From positions 186,001 to 250,000 of the forward strand of contig JADJVF010000002.1 in NCBI GenBank assembly GCA_016716705.1: a stretch of DNA of 64,000 bases, given 5' to 3'. Shown piece by piece: positions 1 to 9,494 of this stretch. The DNA comes from Holophagales bacterium. GTDB lineage: Bacteria; Acidobacteriota; Thermoanaerobaculia; UBA5066. Under the pieces are notes generated by a model, which was not told where the DNA came from, ran no database searches, and was given only the letters and a program-made list of their open reading frames with translations. How positions within the stretch are numbered: position 1 is the first letter of the stretch; each line of letters starts with the position of its first letter. The position numbers and the translations under genes are program-made.

Positions 1-1209
1 GCCCGCAGCAGCTTCGGCTCCGGACCAAGGAAGAACCAGCCGGCAAAGGAGAGGAGCGCGAGGACGACGACGACCGGGACGAAGACCGCCGCGACCTCGT
101 CGACGAGCCGCTGCACCGGCGCCTTCGTCGCCTGCGCCTGCCTCACGAGCTTCACGACCTGGGCGAGCGCGGTCTCCTTCCCCACGCGCGTCGCCTTCAT
201 GACGATGGACCCGTTCCCGTTCACCGTCGCGCCGAGGAGCGGGTCGCCCGGCACCTTCTCGACCGGGATCGACTCGCCCGTCACGAGCGCCTCGTCCACC
301 GCCGTCGATCCCTCGACGAGAACGCCGTCCGTCGGCACCTTCTCGCCCGGGAGGACGCGCAGGAGATCGCCGGAGCGCACCCGCTCGAGCGGCACCTCGA
401 CGTCGCCGTCCGGCCGCACGAGGCGCGCTTTCCGCGCACCCAGCCGGGCGAGCGCACGGATCGCCTCCCCCGCCTTTCCCTTCGCCCGCTCCTCGAGGAA
501 CCGCCCGAGGAGGACGAGCGCGACGATGACGACCGCGGCCTCGTAATAGACCGGCGCGTGCCCGCCCGGGACGTGGAAGAGGTGCGGGAAGAGCGTGGCC
601 GCGGCCGAGGTGAGGAACGCCGACGACGTCCCGAGGGCGACGAGCGTGTTCATGTCGGGGGCGAGGCGCCCCGCGGCGCGCGCCCCGCTGGCGAGGATGT
701 CGCGTCCCGAGAACGCAAGCACGCCCGCCGTCAGGACGAGGAACAGGGCGTCACGACCGGGAAACGCGACGTCCGCCATCGAGAGAGCCGCGACCGGCAC
801 CGCAACCGCGACCGCCACGGCGAGCCGGCGGGTAAGGTCCGCAAGGGACGCCGCGCGTTCGGCCTGCTCGGCGTCGACGAGCTCCTCCAGGCCGAAGAGG
901 TCCGCGTTCTTCGCCGGTTGCGCCTCGTATCCCGCGCCGGCCACCGCGCCGACGAGGCGCTCCACGGCCAGCGACGGGTCGGAAAGGCGGACGCGCGCGC
1001 GCCCCGAGAGGAGGTCGACGACGGCGAGGGAGACGCCCGGCACCTTGCCGAGAGCCGACTCGATCCGCCCCACGCAGGAGGCGCAGTGCATCCCCCTTGA
1101 TCGTGAGCTCCACTTCGGGACCGTCGACGGGCGGCGGCGCGAGCGGCGCCGCGCCGCCCGCCGTCGGGAGGGAGGGAAGGGATGGCAGGCTCACGGCAGG
1201 CGCATCCAT
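1..1209 (-). CDS. copA: Copper-translocating P-type ATPase, 3' end outside window
   Basis: Inner-membrane P1B-type ATPase that would export Cu(I). The 5' end is complete (ATG at 1209) and the C-terminal half (phosphorylation and nucleotide-binding domains, CPC membrane motif) lies beyond the window edge. Visible are an N-terminal HMA domain with the copper-binding motif GMHCASC, the first membrane pairs (for example GGHAPVYYEAAVVIVALVLL), and the actuator domain with PGEKVPTDG and VTGESIPVEK. One extra base in the C-run at 1092-1096 shifts the frame exactly at GMHCASC; removing it restores one open frame from 1209 to the edge. The CxxC context favours copper over zinc or cadmium. It reads in the same direction as the next gene upstream, 39 bases away. 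Confidence 0.85.
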
Positions 1210-1248
1210 CGTATCCCGTGCAGGACACTCGGCCCGCCCATCGGCGCC

Positions 1249-2823
1249 TCATCCATCGTGGGCAGCGAGAGGCTCACGACGACCCGCCACGTCTCCTGCC
1301 CTCGGGTAGGCCGCCATGAGCTCCTTCTCCCTTCCCCGAAGTGCGCGAGCGAAGACCCTCCTTCCCGTGGACGGGTCGAGGGCGTTTCGGAACAGGTAGG
1401 CCGAAAACGAAGGGGCGTCCGCCGCCGTGTACTCCAGCGACCGCCGAGGGTCTTCGAAGTCCACGAGGATGAGCGCGTCCGGTCCGACACCGGCCTTGTC
1501 GGCCCCGGCCATCGGGTCGTTCGGGACACCCATGTACGAGAGGGCGTGAGCCCGGATTCTCGGCACCTCCCGCCACACGGTCGCGGCACACAGGAGAACC
1601 GTCGTCGCCATCGCCAGCTTCGGCGGGAACGGAGCGAACCGGGCGACCGGCCATCGGACGCGTGCGGCGAGGGCGCTCGCGGTATTCACCACCGCACGCG
1701 CGAGGAGGAGCGCGAAGAAGGCCGTCGACTCCAGCGCGAACCTGGGGCCGCCGTAGATGACGTCACGGTAGTAGTAGCAGAGATAGCCCGACACCAGTCC
1801 GCCCGCGGCCGCGGCGGCGACCAGATCCCCCTTCCTCGGCTTCAGGAGCACGAGGCCCAGCCACAGGAGCGGCGGCCCGGGGATGGCCCACAGGGCACGG
1901 GGAAGAGACTCCCCGTACCAGCGCACGTTCTCCCGGAAGATGTCCGCGAGGCGCCGGGTGCCGTGGCGGTTGCCGAGGAAGCTCTCCCAGCGATCGAAGA
2001 CGGCGTAGCCGGAGCGGAAGGGACTCCCGAAGGACTGCCATTGCGTGAAGAGCAGGAAGGCGAGGGGGAGGAGACCGCCGGCGATGGCCGTGCCGGCGGC
2101 ACGCAGTCGGGCTCCCCGTGGATAGACCATCCAGAGGACCAGCAGGCCGGGGACAGGAAGGAGAAAGACAGCCGACATCGGCCTGACGAGGAAGGCCATT
2201 CCCCCGAGCAGGCCCGCTGCCAGCAATCGTGGCCGTGACCTCCCGGCTTCCCCATCCGCAAGGAGCGACAGGCACCAGATCGCGCACGTGAGGCTGGCAA
2301 CGTGCGACATGAAGCTCGCCGCCTGGAGGAAAGCGAACGGGAGGCACGCGAAGAGAAGGGCCCCCAGGAGAGCGGTCCCGGGTTCGTACAGCTTCGAGCC
2401 CAGCCGAAACAGACCGTACACGGCGAAGCCGAACAGCAGAGGGTTCACGAGCCAGGGCGTTCCCAGAAGCCATCCGGCCGCAAGCAGGAGAGGGAACCCG
2501 GGCGGGTACTTCCCGCACCAGCGGTCCGCCGTCAGGATGACGTTGTCCGCCGCGAACGCCTCGGCCACGGCCGGGGGAGCGAGGAAGAGCCGTCCCGCGG
2601 AGAAGATGCGCCCCTGGAGCGCGTAGGACACCTCGTCTCCGACCCGTGGCGTGCCGGAGAAGAGCTCCAGGGCCAGGACAGCAGCGAGGACCGCGGCGGC
2701 CGCCGCGAGAACCAGGGCCATCGGGCGGTGGAGGCCGGCCCGGGACCCTGCGGTCCCGCTCGAGGTCACCGTGTCCTCGCTCACCCGGGCGGATGGTTTC
2801 CGCGTTCTGGTCCGACCCGTCAT
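1249..2823 (-). CDS. GT-C fold membrane glycosyltransferase (ArnT/PMT-like)
   Basis: A 524-residue polytopic inner-membrane protein with about ten hydrophobic segments and a hydrophilic C-terminal tail. After the first membrane helix (about residues 30-50) it carries VGDEVSYALQGRIF, the acidic first-loop motif of GT-C/family 39 enzymes, which transfer sugars from polyprenyl-phosphate donors on the periplasmic side. The acceptor cannot be read from the sequence. Its ATG (2823-2821) overlaps the stop of the upstream M28 peptidase gene as ATGA, so the two are probably translationally coupled. No frameshift is visible. The fold assignment is fairly secure; the substrate is unknown. Confidence 0.75.
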   Translation of the reverse strand: MTGRTRTRKPSARVSEDTVTSSGTAGSRAGLHRPMALVLAAAAAVLAAVLALELFSGTPRVGDEVSYALQGRIFSAGRLFLAPPAVAEAFAADNVILTADRWCGKYPPGFPLLLAAGWLLGTPWLVNPLLFGFAVYGLFRLGSKLYEPGTALLGALLFACLPFAFLQAASFMSHVASLTCAIWCLSLLADGEAGRSRPRLLAAGLLGGMAFLVRPMSAVFLLPVPGLLVLWMVYPRGARLRAAGTAIAGGLLPLAFLLFTQWQSFGSPFRSGYAVFDRWESFLGNRHGTRRLADIFRENVRWYGESLPRALWAIPGPPLLWLGLVLLKPRKGDLVAAAAAGGLVSGYLCYYYRDVIYGGPRFALESTAFFALLLARAVVNTASALAARVRWPVARFAPFPPKLAMATTVLLCAATVWREVPRIRAHALSYMGVPNDPMAGADKAGVGPDALILVDFEDPRRSLEYTAADAPSFSAYLFRNALDPSTGRRVFARALRGREKELMAAYPRAGDVAGRREPLAAHDG

Positions 2824-4256
2824 CTCGACTCGGAACTCGGGAGAGCGTGGATCCCGGGGAGGTCGGCCACCGCGAAGGCCAGTGCGGCGACCGACGCGGC
2901 CGCCCTGTCGAGCGAGGGGCTTTCGATCTTGTCGAACGTGTCGTCGGCCGTGTGGTGGAAGTCGAAGTAGCGCCCCGTCTCCTGCCGCAGGCCGAAGAGC
3001 GGCACCCCCGCCGGAGCCATCGGCGAGACGTCGGCGCCACCCGCGCCCCCTTTGCGGAGCGTCCCGGCGCCGAGCGGTTCGAGGAGCTTCGCCACGGCGG
3101 CGAGCGCCGGCTCGAGCGTGTCCGCCGCGCTCCACGAGAAGCCGAGCGGCGCACCGGTCCCGCTGTCGGCCTCGAAGGCGCCGGCGTGCTTCGGCAGCTC
3201 GGCGGCGTGCCGGGCGGCGTAGCCCTTGCCGCCCGCCAGGCCGCTCTCCTCGTTCGCGTAGAGGACGACGCGGATCGTCCGCCGTGGCCGGCGAACGCCC
3301 TCGGCGATCAGGCGCGCCGCCTCGATCGCGATGGCGCACCCGGCGCCGTCGTCGATGGCGCCCGTCCCGAGGTCCCACGAATCGAGGTGCCCCGAGATGA
3401 CGACGACCTCGTCCGGCTTCTCGCTCCCCGGGATTTCGCCGATGACGTTCGCCGACGTGGACGGGGGAAGCGGGCGGCAGCCGAGGACGACCTTCACCTT
3501 CACGGGGCCCCGCGCAAGAAGCCGCTCGAGGAGGTCGGCATCCGCGTTCGAGACGGCCGCCGCGGGAATGCGCGGCCCCCCGTCGGCGTAATTCGTCGAG
3601 CCCGTGTGCGCGAACCGGCTCGTCGACGTCCCGATCGACCGGACGAGTACGGCGAGCGCGCCGTGTGGCCCGGCCTTCGCGGCGCCGGAGGAGCGCATCG
3701 GGACGTTCGCGCCGTAGCCCGGTCCCTCTCCGGACCTCGCCATCCGGCGGCTGAAGAAGACGATCTTCCCGCGCACCGCGTCGGGGTCGGCCTTCACCGC
3801 CTCCTCGAGCGCCTCGAGGGTCTTCATCTCGACGACGGGCGCCGTAATCCCCTCCGGCGGCGTTCCGACGCTCCCGCCCAGCGCCGTGACGACCAGCTTC
3901 TGGGGATACGGCGAGACGACCGTGGCCGTCTCGACTCCCCGTTCCCAGGCCGTCACGGTGACCTCCTCGGCGCGGACCTTCGAGAAGCCGAGCTCGCGCA
4001 GGAGGGCCTGCCCCCACGCGACCGCCGCCCGGTCACCCGGCGAGCCGGCGAGGCGCGGTCCCACCTCGTCCGTGAGCCGCCGGACCCACTCGGTCGCGCG
4101 GGTCGGAGAGGAGCCCTTCGCAGCGAGCGCCGCGACCGCCGCGCGCGTCTCGGGCGAAAGCGGATCGACGGCGCTCCCGGCAAATGCGGGAACGGCGAGC
4201 GGGGCGGCGAGGAAGAGGGCGGCGAGTCCCGGGAGGCTCCGGCGGCGTGCGGTCAC
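2820..4256 (-). CDS. Secreted M28-family zinc aminopeptidase/carboxypeptidase
   Basis: A 478-residue protein starting at GTG 4256, chosen because it opens directly into a Sec signal peptide (RRRSLPGLAALFLAAPLAV...AFA). The mature part has a protease-associated (PA) region around residues 130-260 followed by the M28 catalytic domain. Expected metal and catalytic residues are present: SGHLDSWD (His, Asp), GAIDDGAG (bridging Asp), NEESGLAGG (Glu pair), EADSGTG (Asp) and DFHHTADDTFD (His). It should trim peptides in the periplasm or outside the cell. It overlaps the downstream glycosyltransferase by four bases and follows the diguanylate cyclase gene by 23 bases, so the three likely form one transcript. 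Confidence 0.88.
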   Translation of the reverse strand: MTARRRSLPGLAALFLAAPLAVPAFAGSAVDPLSPETRAAVAALAAKGSSPTRATEWVRRLTDEVGPRLAGSPGDRAAVAWGQALLRELGFSKVRAEEVTVTAWERGVETATVVSPYPQKLVVTALGGSVGTPPEGITAPVVEMKTLEALEEAVKADPDAVRGKIVFFSRRMARSGEGPGYGANVPMRSSGAAKAGPHGALAVLVRSIGTSTSRFAHTGSTNYADGGPRIPAAAVSNADADLLERLLARGPVKVKVVLGCRPLPPSTSANVIGEIPGSEKPDEVVVISGHLDSWDLGTGAIDDGAGCAIAIEAARLIAEGVRRPRRTIRVVLYANEESGLAGGKGYAARHAAELPKHAGAFEADSGTGAPLGFSWSAADTLEPALAAVAKLLEPLGAGTLRKGGAGGADVSPMAPAGVPLFGLRQETGRYFDFHHTADDTFDKIESPSLDRAAASVAALAFAVADLPGIHALPSSESR

Positions 4257-4279
4257 GGGCCGGGAGTGTACGGAATCCG

Positions 4280-6033
4280 CTAGAGGCGGACGGACCACTT
4301 GCCCGACGGGGTCTGCCGGGCCGTCCGCGCCTGTATCCCGCCCGGAACTCCTCCTTCGCCTCGTACAGCTTTCGGTCGGCGTCGCGCAGGAGGTCCTCCG
4401 GCGTCCGGTGGCGGGCTCCGTCGAAGAGCTCCGTCCCGATCGACGCGCTCGAGAGAAAGCCGTCCGTCTCCTCGGAAAGCGCGGCGCCCAGGGCATCTCT
4501 CAGCCGCGAGGCAAGCGCCGGGAGCGTCTCCCCGTCCACTTCTCCGACGATCACGGCGTACTCGTCGCCGCCGTAGCGCGCGACGAAGTCCTGCGGGCGC
4601 GACGCATCGAGGAGGGCGCGTGCGGCGCGCAGGAGAAGCCGGTCTCCGGCCAGGTGGCCCCTCGCGTCGTTCCACTCCTTGAAACGGTCGACGTCGGCGA
4701 GGAGGAGGCCGAAGCCCCGCCCCTTGCCCCTCCGGAGCGCGTCCCCCCGCTCCGCGATCTCGCCGTACAGCGCATCGCGGTTCCAGAGACGCGTCCCCGG
4801 GTCGGTCAGCCCCGCGAGCCTGTAGCGCCTCACCTCTTCCGACATCCGCCAGAGGACGGTGGCCGCGAGGCAGAGAAAGAGGAGACCCAGGAGGACGACG
4901 CGCCACGCAGGGTCGAGATCCGCGGGTCCCGTTCCCGGGACGAGGCCCGCGATGGGGACGACCGCCAGGAGGAACGACACGTGGCCCGCGAGATCGGTTC
5001 TCGCGCTTCGGCGGCCGCGCCACGCGGCGGCGGCGAACCGGGCGAGAAGGTCGAGGAGGAGGGCCGCGAAGCTCCACCGGAAAACCTGCAGCGGGACGAC
5101 GAAGCTCTCGATCCCGGGGACGACCGGCGCCACGACGCCGAGGACGGCGAAGGCGGGCAGCAGGAGGCGGTAACCGGGCGGGAGCCCGGCCCCGAGGAAC
5201 CGGAGCATCGCCGCGCAGTAGCAGATCGCGGTCGCCACGAGGACGACGATGCCGCCACGGAATACGGCCGAAAGAGGAACTGGCGAGTCGCTCCAGACCG
5301 AATGGCTGAGCATCAGGTAGAGGCCGAGCGCCGTGGCGAAGCCGGCGAAGAGGAGGTAGTCGGCGGGGCTCCTCGCGTGGAACGCGAAGAGGACCAGGAG
5401 AACCGACACGACGAACGACGCGCCGAGGAAGAGAACGAGGCTCTGGTCGTGCAGCGACCGCTCGCGCTCGAGGCGGTCCAGCCTCGCGATGACCGGCAGG
5501 CCCCGGAAGGCGCTCCCGTCCCTCTTCCCGTGCCAGACCCTGAGAACCAGCTCGCGGGGCCCCGCGGAGTCGACCCGGTCCGTCGGAAGCGGGTAGAGGC
5601 GCGAGACGAAGTGAGCCGTATCCGACGCGGGCGGAAACCCTCCGAGCCCGCCGATCCTCACGCCGTCGAACCAGGCCTCGTCCACGTCCCGGATCCCGGG
5701 CACGGCGAAGGCGAGGGGCTGACCGACGAAGGGCGAAAGGTCGACGAGGACCCGGTACCAGCGGACTCCCTCGCGCGGCGCCTGGTCCTTCAGCGCGTCG
5801 GCCGGGCGGAAGTCGAGGCGGTCGATCCCGGCGACCCCGTCGGGCGGATCGCCGTCGGCCGCCCGCCAGCCGCTCGACAGGACCATCGGCAGGCCCGCCG
5901 GATCCGGTCCAGGCATCGCGTCCGCCCGAAGCGCCCGGGTGGCGAGCACCGAACCCGCTGCCAGGACCAGCGCGGCGGCCACCGCAAGGAGGACGAGGAC
6001 GGCCCGTCGCGCGAGGCGTGCCGGCCCCGTCAT
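4280..6033 (-). CDS. Membrane diguanylate cyclase with 7TMR-DISM-like sensor
   Basis: Predicted c-di-GMP synthase. The N-terminus has a signal anchor, then a periplasmic beta-rich region (about residues 45-190, with RWYRVLVDL) resembling 7TMR-DISM/galactose-binding sensors, about seven membrane helices (190-400), then a GGDEF domain with DVDRFKEWND and the signature YGGDEYAVIVGE. The last signature position is Tyr instead of Phe, a variant whose activity I cannot judge. No RxxD inhibitory site is obvious. A missing base near 4336-4344 shifts the frame in the last 20 residues; corrected, the protein ends in KWSVRL at the TAG 4282-4280 instead of running into the M28 gene. It starts two bases after the LD-carboxypeptidase stop codon. 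Confidence 0.82.
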
Positions 6034-6035
6034 CG

Positions 6036-7092
6036 TCAGGAGACCGCGGGCTCGAGGAGGGTGAGGGTCCCCTTCGCCACGTCCAGCTCCGCCAGGACGC
6101 CGACGGGGAGGGTCGACTTGTCGGCCACGTGCCCGAACCGCAGGCCGGCGAGGATCGGGACCCCGAGCTTGCCGAGGCGGTCGGCGACGACCGACTGCCA
6201 CGTCCAGGATCCCTGGAAGCTTCCCTCGTCCCGCGGGCGGCAGTCCTTGAATTTCCCGAAGACGATCCCGGCGCACTTCTCGAGACGCCCCGTCAGGACG
6301 AAGTGCGTCAGCCAGCGGTCGATCCTGTACGGATCCTCGCCGACCTCCTCGAGGAAGAGGATCGACCCCGCCAGGGGCGGCTCCCACGGCGTCCCGACGA
6401 GCATCGAGAAGACGCTGATGTTCCCGCCCACGAGCCGGCCGCGGCCCGTGCCGGGGACGATTCGGCGGAGCCGGTCCTCGCGGTCGACGAACCCCTCCTT
6501 CGGCTCCACCGGGGGCGCCGCGGCGATGACGCCCGCGGGCTCCGTCGAGAAGACGACCCTCTTCAGCTCGGCCAGCGAGTAGTCGGAGAGGTTTCCCGAG
6601 CACGTCGGCGCGTGGAACGTGACGAGGCCCGTCTTCGCATGGATGCCGTTCAGGAGCGCCGTGATGTCGCTGTAGCCGAGGAGAGGCTTCGGGTTCTTCC
6701 GGATCGCCTCCCAGTCGAGGAGCGGCAGGAGCCGTCCGGAGCCGTAGCCGCCCCGGACGCACCAGACCGCGTCGATCGACGGGTCGCGGAAGGCGGCGTT
6801 CAGGTCGGCCGCCCGCTCCTCGTCCGTCCCCGCGAGGTACATCGTCTGGCGGGCCGCCGCGGGCATTCTCTTCGGGACGAGGCCGAGCGAGGCGACGATC
6901 TCCTCGGCGATGACGATCCCCTCGGGCTCTTCCTCGGGGCTCGCCGGCGAGACGAGCGCCACGCGCGCCCCGGGGCGAGCGCTTTCGGGCGGACGGGCCC
7001 CGCGGGGGCGCTGCAGCGCGGGCGGCGCGGGGGAGGGCCAGGAAGGCCGAGGCGAAAGCGGCGTCGGCGAGGAGGCTGCGGCGGGTCTTCAC
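6036..7092 (-). CDS. Exported LD-carboxypeptidase (peptidase S66)
   Basis: Murein tetrapeptide carboxypeptidase that removes the terminal D-Ala from tetrapeptides. S66 landmarks are visible: RGGYGSGRLLP, the nucleophile motif LLGYSDITALL, the Glu in FLEEVGEDPYRIDRW, and the His in GLRFGHVADKSTLPVG. The family start is the RPGARVALVSPASP region. In another frame, joined by one extra base in the G/C runs at 6996-7008, lies an N-terminal signal MKTRRSLLADAAFASAFLAL with a twin-arginine pair, so the full gene starts at 7092 and the enzyme is probably exported. Classical LdcA is cytoplasmic, so export would be noteworthy. The first ATG in the catalytic frame is only at 6962. Confidence 0.82.
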
Positions 7093-7243
7093 CCGCCGAT
7101 TCTATGCGTCGCTTCTGGACCGGAGACCCCTGCGGCCGCAGAATCGGCCGACGTCCCATGAGCAGACTTTCTTCGCCTCCGCCCGCCGCCCCGGCCTTGC
7201 TCCGCCCCGTTCCGTTCCTGGCGCTTCCCGCTCGGAGAATCCC

Positions 7244-8549
7244 GTGACGCTCCGCGAGGGCCTCCTCCTGGCCCGCGCCGGCGAGGCCGCCCACCCGACC
7301 GCCGTCGCCGCCTTCACGCGGCTCGCCGCGGAGCACGGCACGCCCTTCTACGTCTACGACGCGGAGACGATCCGCGAGCAGGCCCGCTCCCTCCTGGCCG
7401 CCTTCGGCCCCCGCTTTCCGAAGCTGAAGATCCGCTACGCGCTGAAGGCGAACACGAACGTCGAGATCGTGCGGCTCGTCCTCTCCGAGGGGCTCGCTCC
7501 CGAGGTCGTCTCCGAGGGAGAGATCCGCGCCGCACTCCTCGCCGGAGCGAGAGGGAGCGACGTCCTCTTCTCGTCGTCCTCCAAGAGCCCTTCCGAGATC
7601 GACTTCTCCCTTCGGCACGACGTCCTCCTGAACGTCGACAACCTCGACGAGCTCGCGCAGGTCTCCGCGGCGGCGACGCGACTCGGGACCACCGCGCGCA
7701 TCTCCTTCCGGATCAACCCCGGCGTCGATCCCGACACCCTCCACCAGATCAACACCGGCTGCATCGAGTCGAAGTTCGGCGTCCATCTCGACGCGGGAAT
7801 CGCGCGGAAGGGGTACGAGACGGCAAAGGCTCTCCCGGGGCTCGCGATCGCCGGTATCCACTGCCACATCGGCTCGCAGATCACCGCGACCGACGCGTAC
7901 GAGGCGACCGCCCGGAAGATGCTCGCCTTCGTCCGCAACCTGAAGGAGGACCTCGGCATCCGCCTCTCCTTCGTCGACCTTGGCGGCGGCCTCGGAATCC
8001 CCTTCGAGGACGGCCGGACCGTGATGAGCCCCGAGGAGCTCGCAAAGGCGCTGAAACCGATCTGGGACGAGGAGGTCGCCCTCCTCGGCTACGAGCCGGA
8101 GCTCTGGATCGAGCCGGGACGGTTCCTCGTCGCGCAGGCGGGTCTCCTGGTCGCCCGCGTCAACTCCGTCAAGACGACCCCGGTGAAGACGTTCGTCAAC
8201 GTCGACGCCGGCTTCAACACCCTCATGCGGCCGGCGCTCTACGGCGCAGAGCACCGCGTCCGCGTCGTCGGGAAGACGGCCGACCCCATGACCCTCGACG
8301 TCGCGGGCGACGTCTGCGAGACCGGCGACATCCTCGCCGAGGGGAGGCTCCTCCCCACGCCCGAGGCGGGCGACCTCGTCGTCTTCCTCGACGCCGGCGC
8401 CTACGGCTTCGCGATGGCGAGCGAGTACAACGCCCGCCCGCTCCCCGCCGAGCTCCTCGTCGACGGCGACGAGGTCCGCGTCATCCGGAGGCGCGGGACG
8501 TTCGAGGAGCTGCACCGGGGCGAGCCGGGTACGGCGGCGGGCGGCCTGA
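7244..8549 (+). CDS. lysA: Diaminopimelate decarboxylase
   Basis: PLP enzyme that converts meso-diaminopimelate to L-lysine, the last step of lysine synthesis. Motifs in order: YALKANTN (PLP lysine), GIHCHIGSQI, DLGGGLGI, EPGRFLVAQAG, VNVDAGFNTLMRPALY and CETGDIL (catalytic Cys). The recognisable protein ends near FEELHRGE, but that frame stays open through the ribosome-binding site and the whole next gene. The +1 frame reaches a TGA at 8547-8549, giving a normal length of about 430 residues. I infer a single-base error between about 8500 and 8530 and no fusion. It is divergent from the LD-carboxypeptidase gene, with 151 bases between them. Confidence 0.9.
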
Positions 8550-8684
8550 AGCCGCCGCATTCCCCGCCTTCCTGCATCGCCGGCCGACGCCTCGGCGGCG
8601 CCGGGCGGGCGGTCCGGGCCCTGTTCGGACGATTCTCGCCGCCCTCCCGTGAGCGGCGACACCGAAAGGAGGGCGGCGGGGTCC

Positions 8685-8728
8685 TATACTGTAGGGTTCA
8701 GAACACAAAGGATCCTCTGGAAAGGAGG
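8685..8728 (+). promoter_or_regulatory. Possible -10 box and strong Shine-Dalgarno before the secreted-protein gene
   Basis: TATACT at 8685-8690 resembles a -10 element, without a convincing -35 at 16-19 bases. AAAGGAGG at 8721-8728 is an excellent ribosome-binding site six bases before ATG 8735. Together they argue that translation starts here and that this is not the tail of a lysA fusion. Confidence 0.4.
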
Positions 8729-8734
8729 GACGTC

Positions 8735-9490
8735 ATGAAGCGACGCCTCTGGTCTTCCCTTTGGACGAGCCCGCTCGTCCTCTCCCTTTGCCTCGCATCG
8801 CCCGCGGCCGCGCTCTCGCGAGAGATGCCTCTCGACGACGTGTTCACCCGCGGCGAGGCGGTCTTCGTCGGGAAGGTGGTCTCGACCCGGGCCGTCTGGG
8901 GCGACGGGAAGAAGATGATCTGGACCGAGTACACCTTCGACGTCCGCGAGACGTGGAAGGGGGAGGGCTCCTCCCGGCGGGTCGTCCGCGTCGCGGGCGG
9001 GAAACTCGACGGGAAAGCGATCCAGCTCTCCCATGTCCCGAGCTTCGAAGAGGGCGGGACCTACGTCGTCTCCGCGTACGCCAACGACCACCTCTACGCC
9101 TCTCCCGTCGTCGGGACCGAGCAGGGGTCGTTCCGGGAGGTGATCGAGGAGGCGAGCGGCGAGACCCTTCTCGTCGACACGGAGGGGCGCAGGCTCGAAA
9201 GGGACGGTTCGGGCCGCCTCCGTCGGGGGCGCCTCTCGGAGCCCGCCTCCCTTCCCGGCATCGTCCGCCTCGTCTCCGACCGCGAAATGGCGATCCGCGC
9301 CTCGGACGCGGGCCCGAAGAAGCTACCGGAGCCGGTCTGGCGCGACGCGTCCGGGAACGTCGTCGCGAAGTCGCCTGCGCGTGTGGCGAAGCCGCGGAAC
9401 GGGACGCCGGTCCGTCTCGACGGGGCGACGGTGACGGTGACCTCTCTGAAGGAACACGTCGCGAGCCTCCTGAAGACGGCGGAGAGGTGA
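8735..9490 (+). CDS. Small secreted protein, possibly NTR/OB-fold-like
   Basis: A 251-residue protein with a Sec signal peptide (WTSPLVLSLCLASPAAA). The mature N-terminal 120 residues contain FVGKVVSTRAVW, YTFDVRETWKG and FEEGGTYVVSAYAN, a pattern reminiscent of the netrin-like/TIMP OB-fold, in which a surface protein reads as AxxVFVGxV...F.V...WKG. This resemblance is by eye only. Residues 130-250 are low in recognisable motifs and end in a charged tail. The gene stops four bases before the metzincin start, so the two are probably co-transcribed and co-secreted; an inhibitor, chaperone or partner role is an inference. The function is otherwise unknown. Confidence 0.6.
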   Translation: MKRRLWSSLWTSPLVLSLCLASPAAALSREMPLDDVFTRGEAVFVGKVVSTRAVWGDGKKMIWTEYTFDVRETWKGEGSSRRVVRVAGGKLDGKAIQLSHVPSFEEGGTYVVSAYANDHLYASPVVGTEQGSFREVIEEASGETLLVDTEGRRLERDGSGRLRRGRLSEPASLPGIVRLVSDREMAIRASDAGPKKLPEPVWRDASGNVVAKSPARVAKPRNGTPVRLDGATVTVTSLKEHVASLLKTAER

Positions 9491-9494
9491 GACC

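Noticed and set aside
7244..9490. A single open frame joining lysA to the small secreted protein
   Set aside because: A strong AAAGGAGG site and a signal peptide start in the middle; lysA simply lacks its stop through a probable base error.
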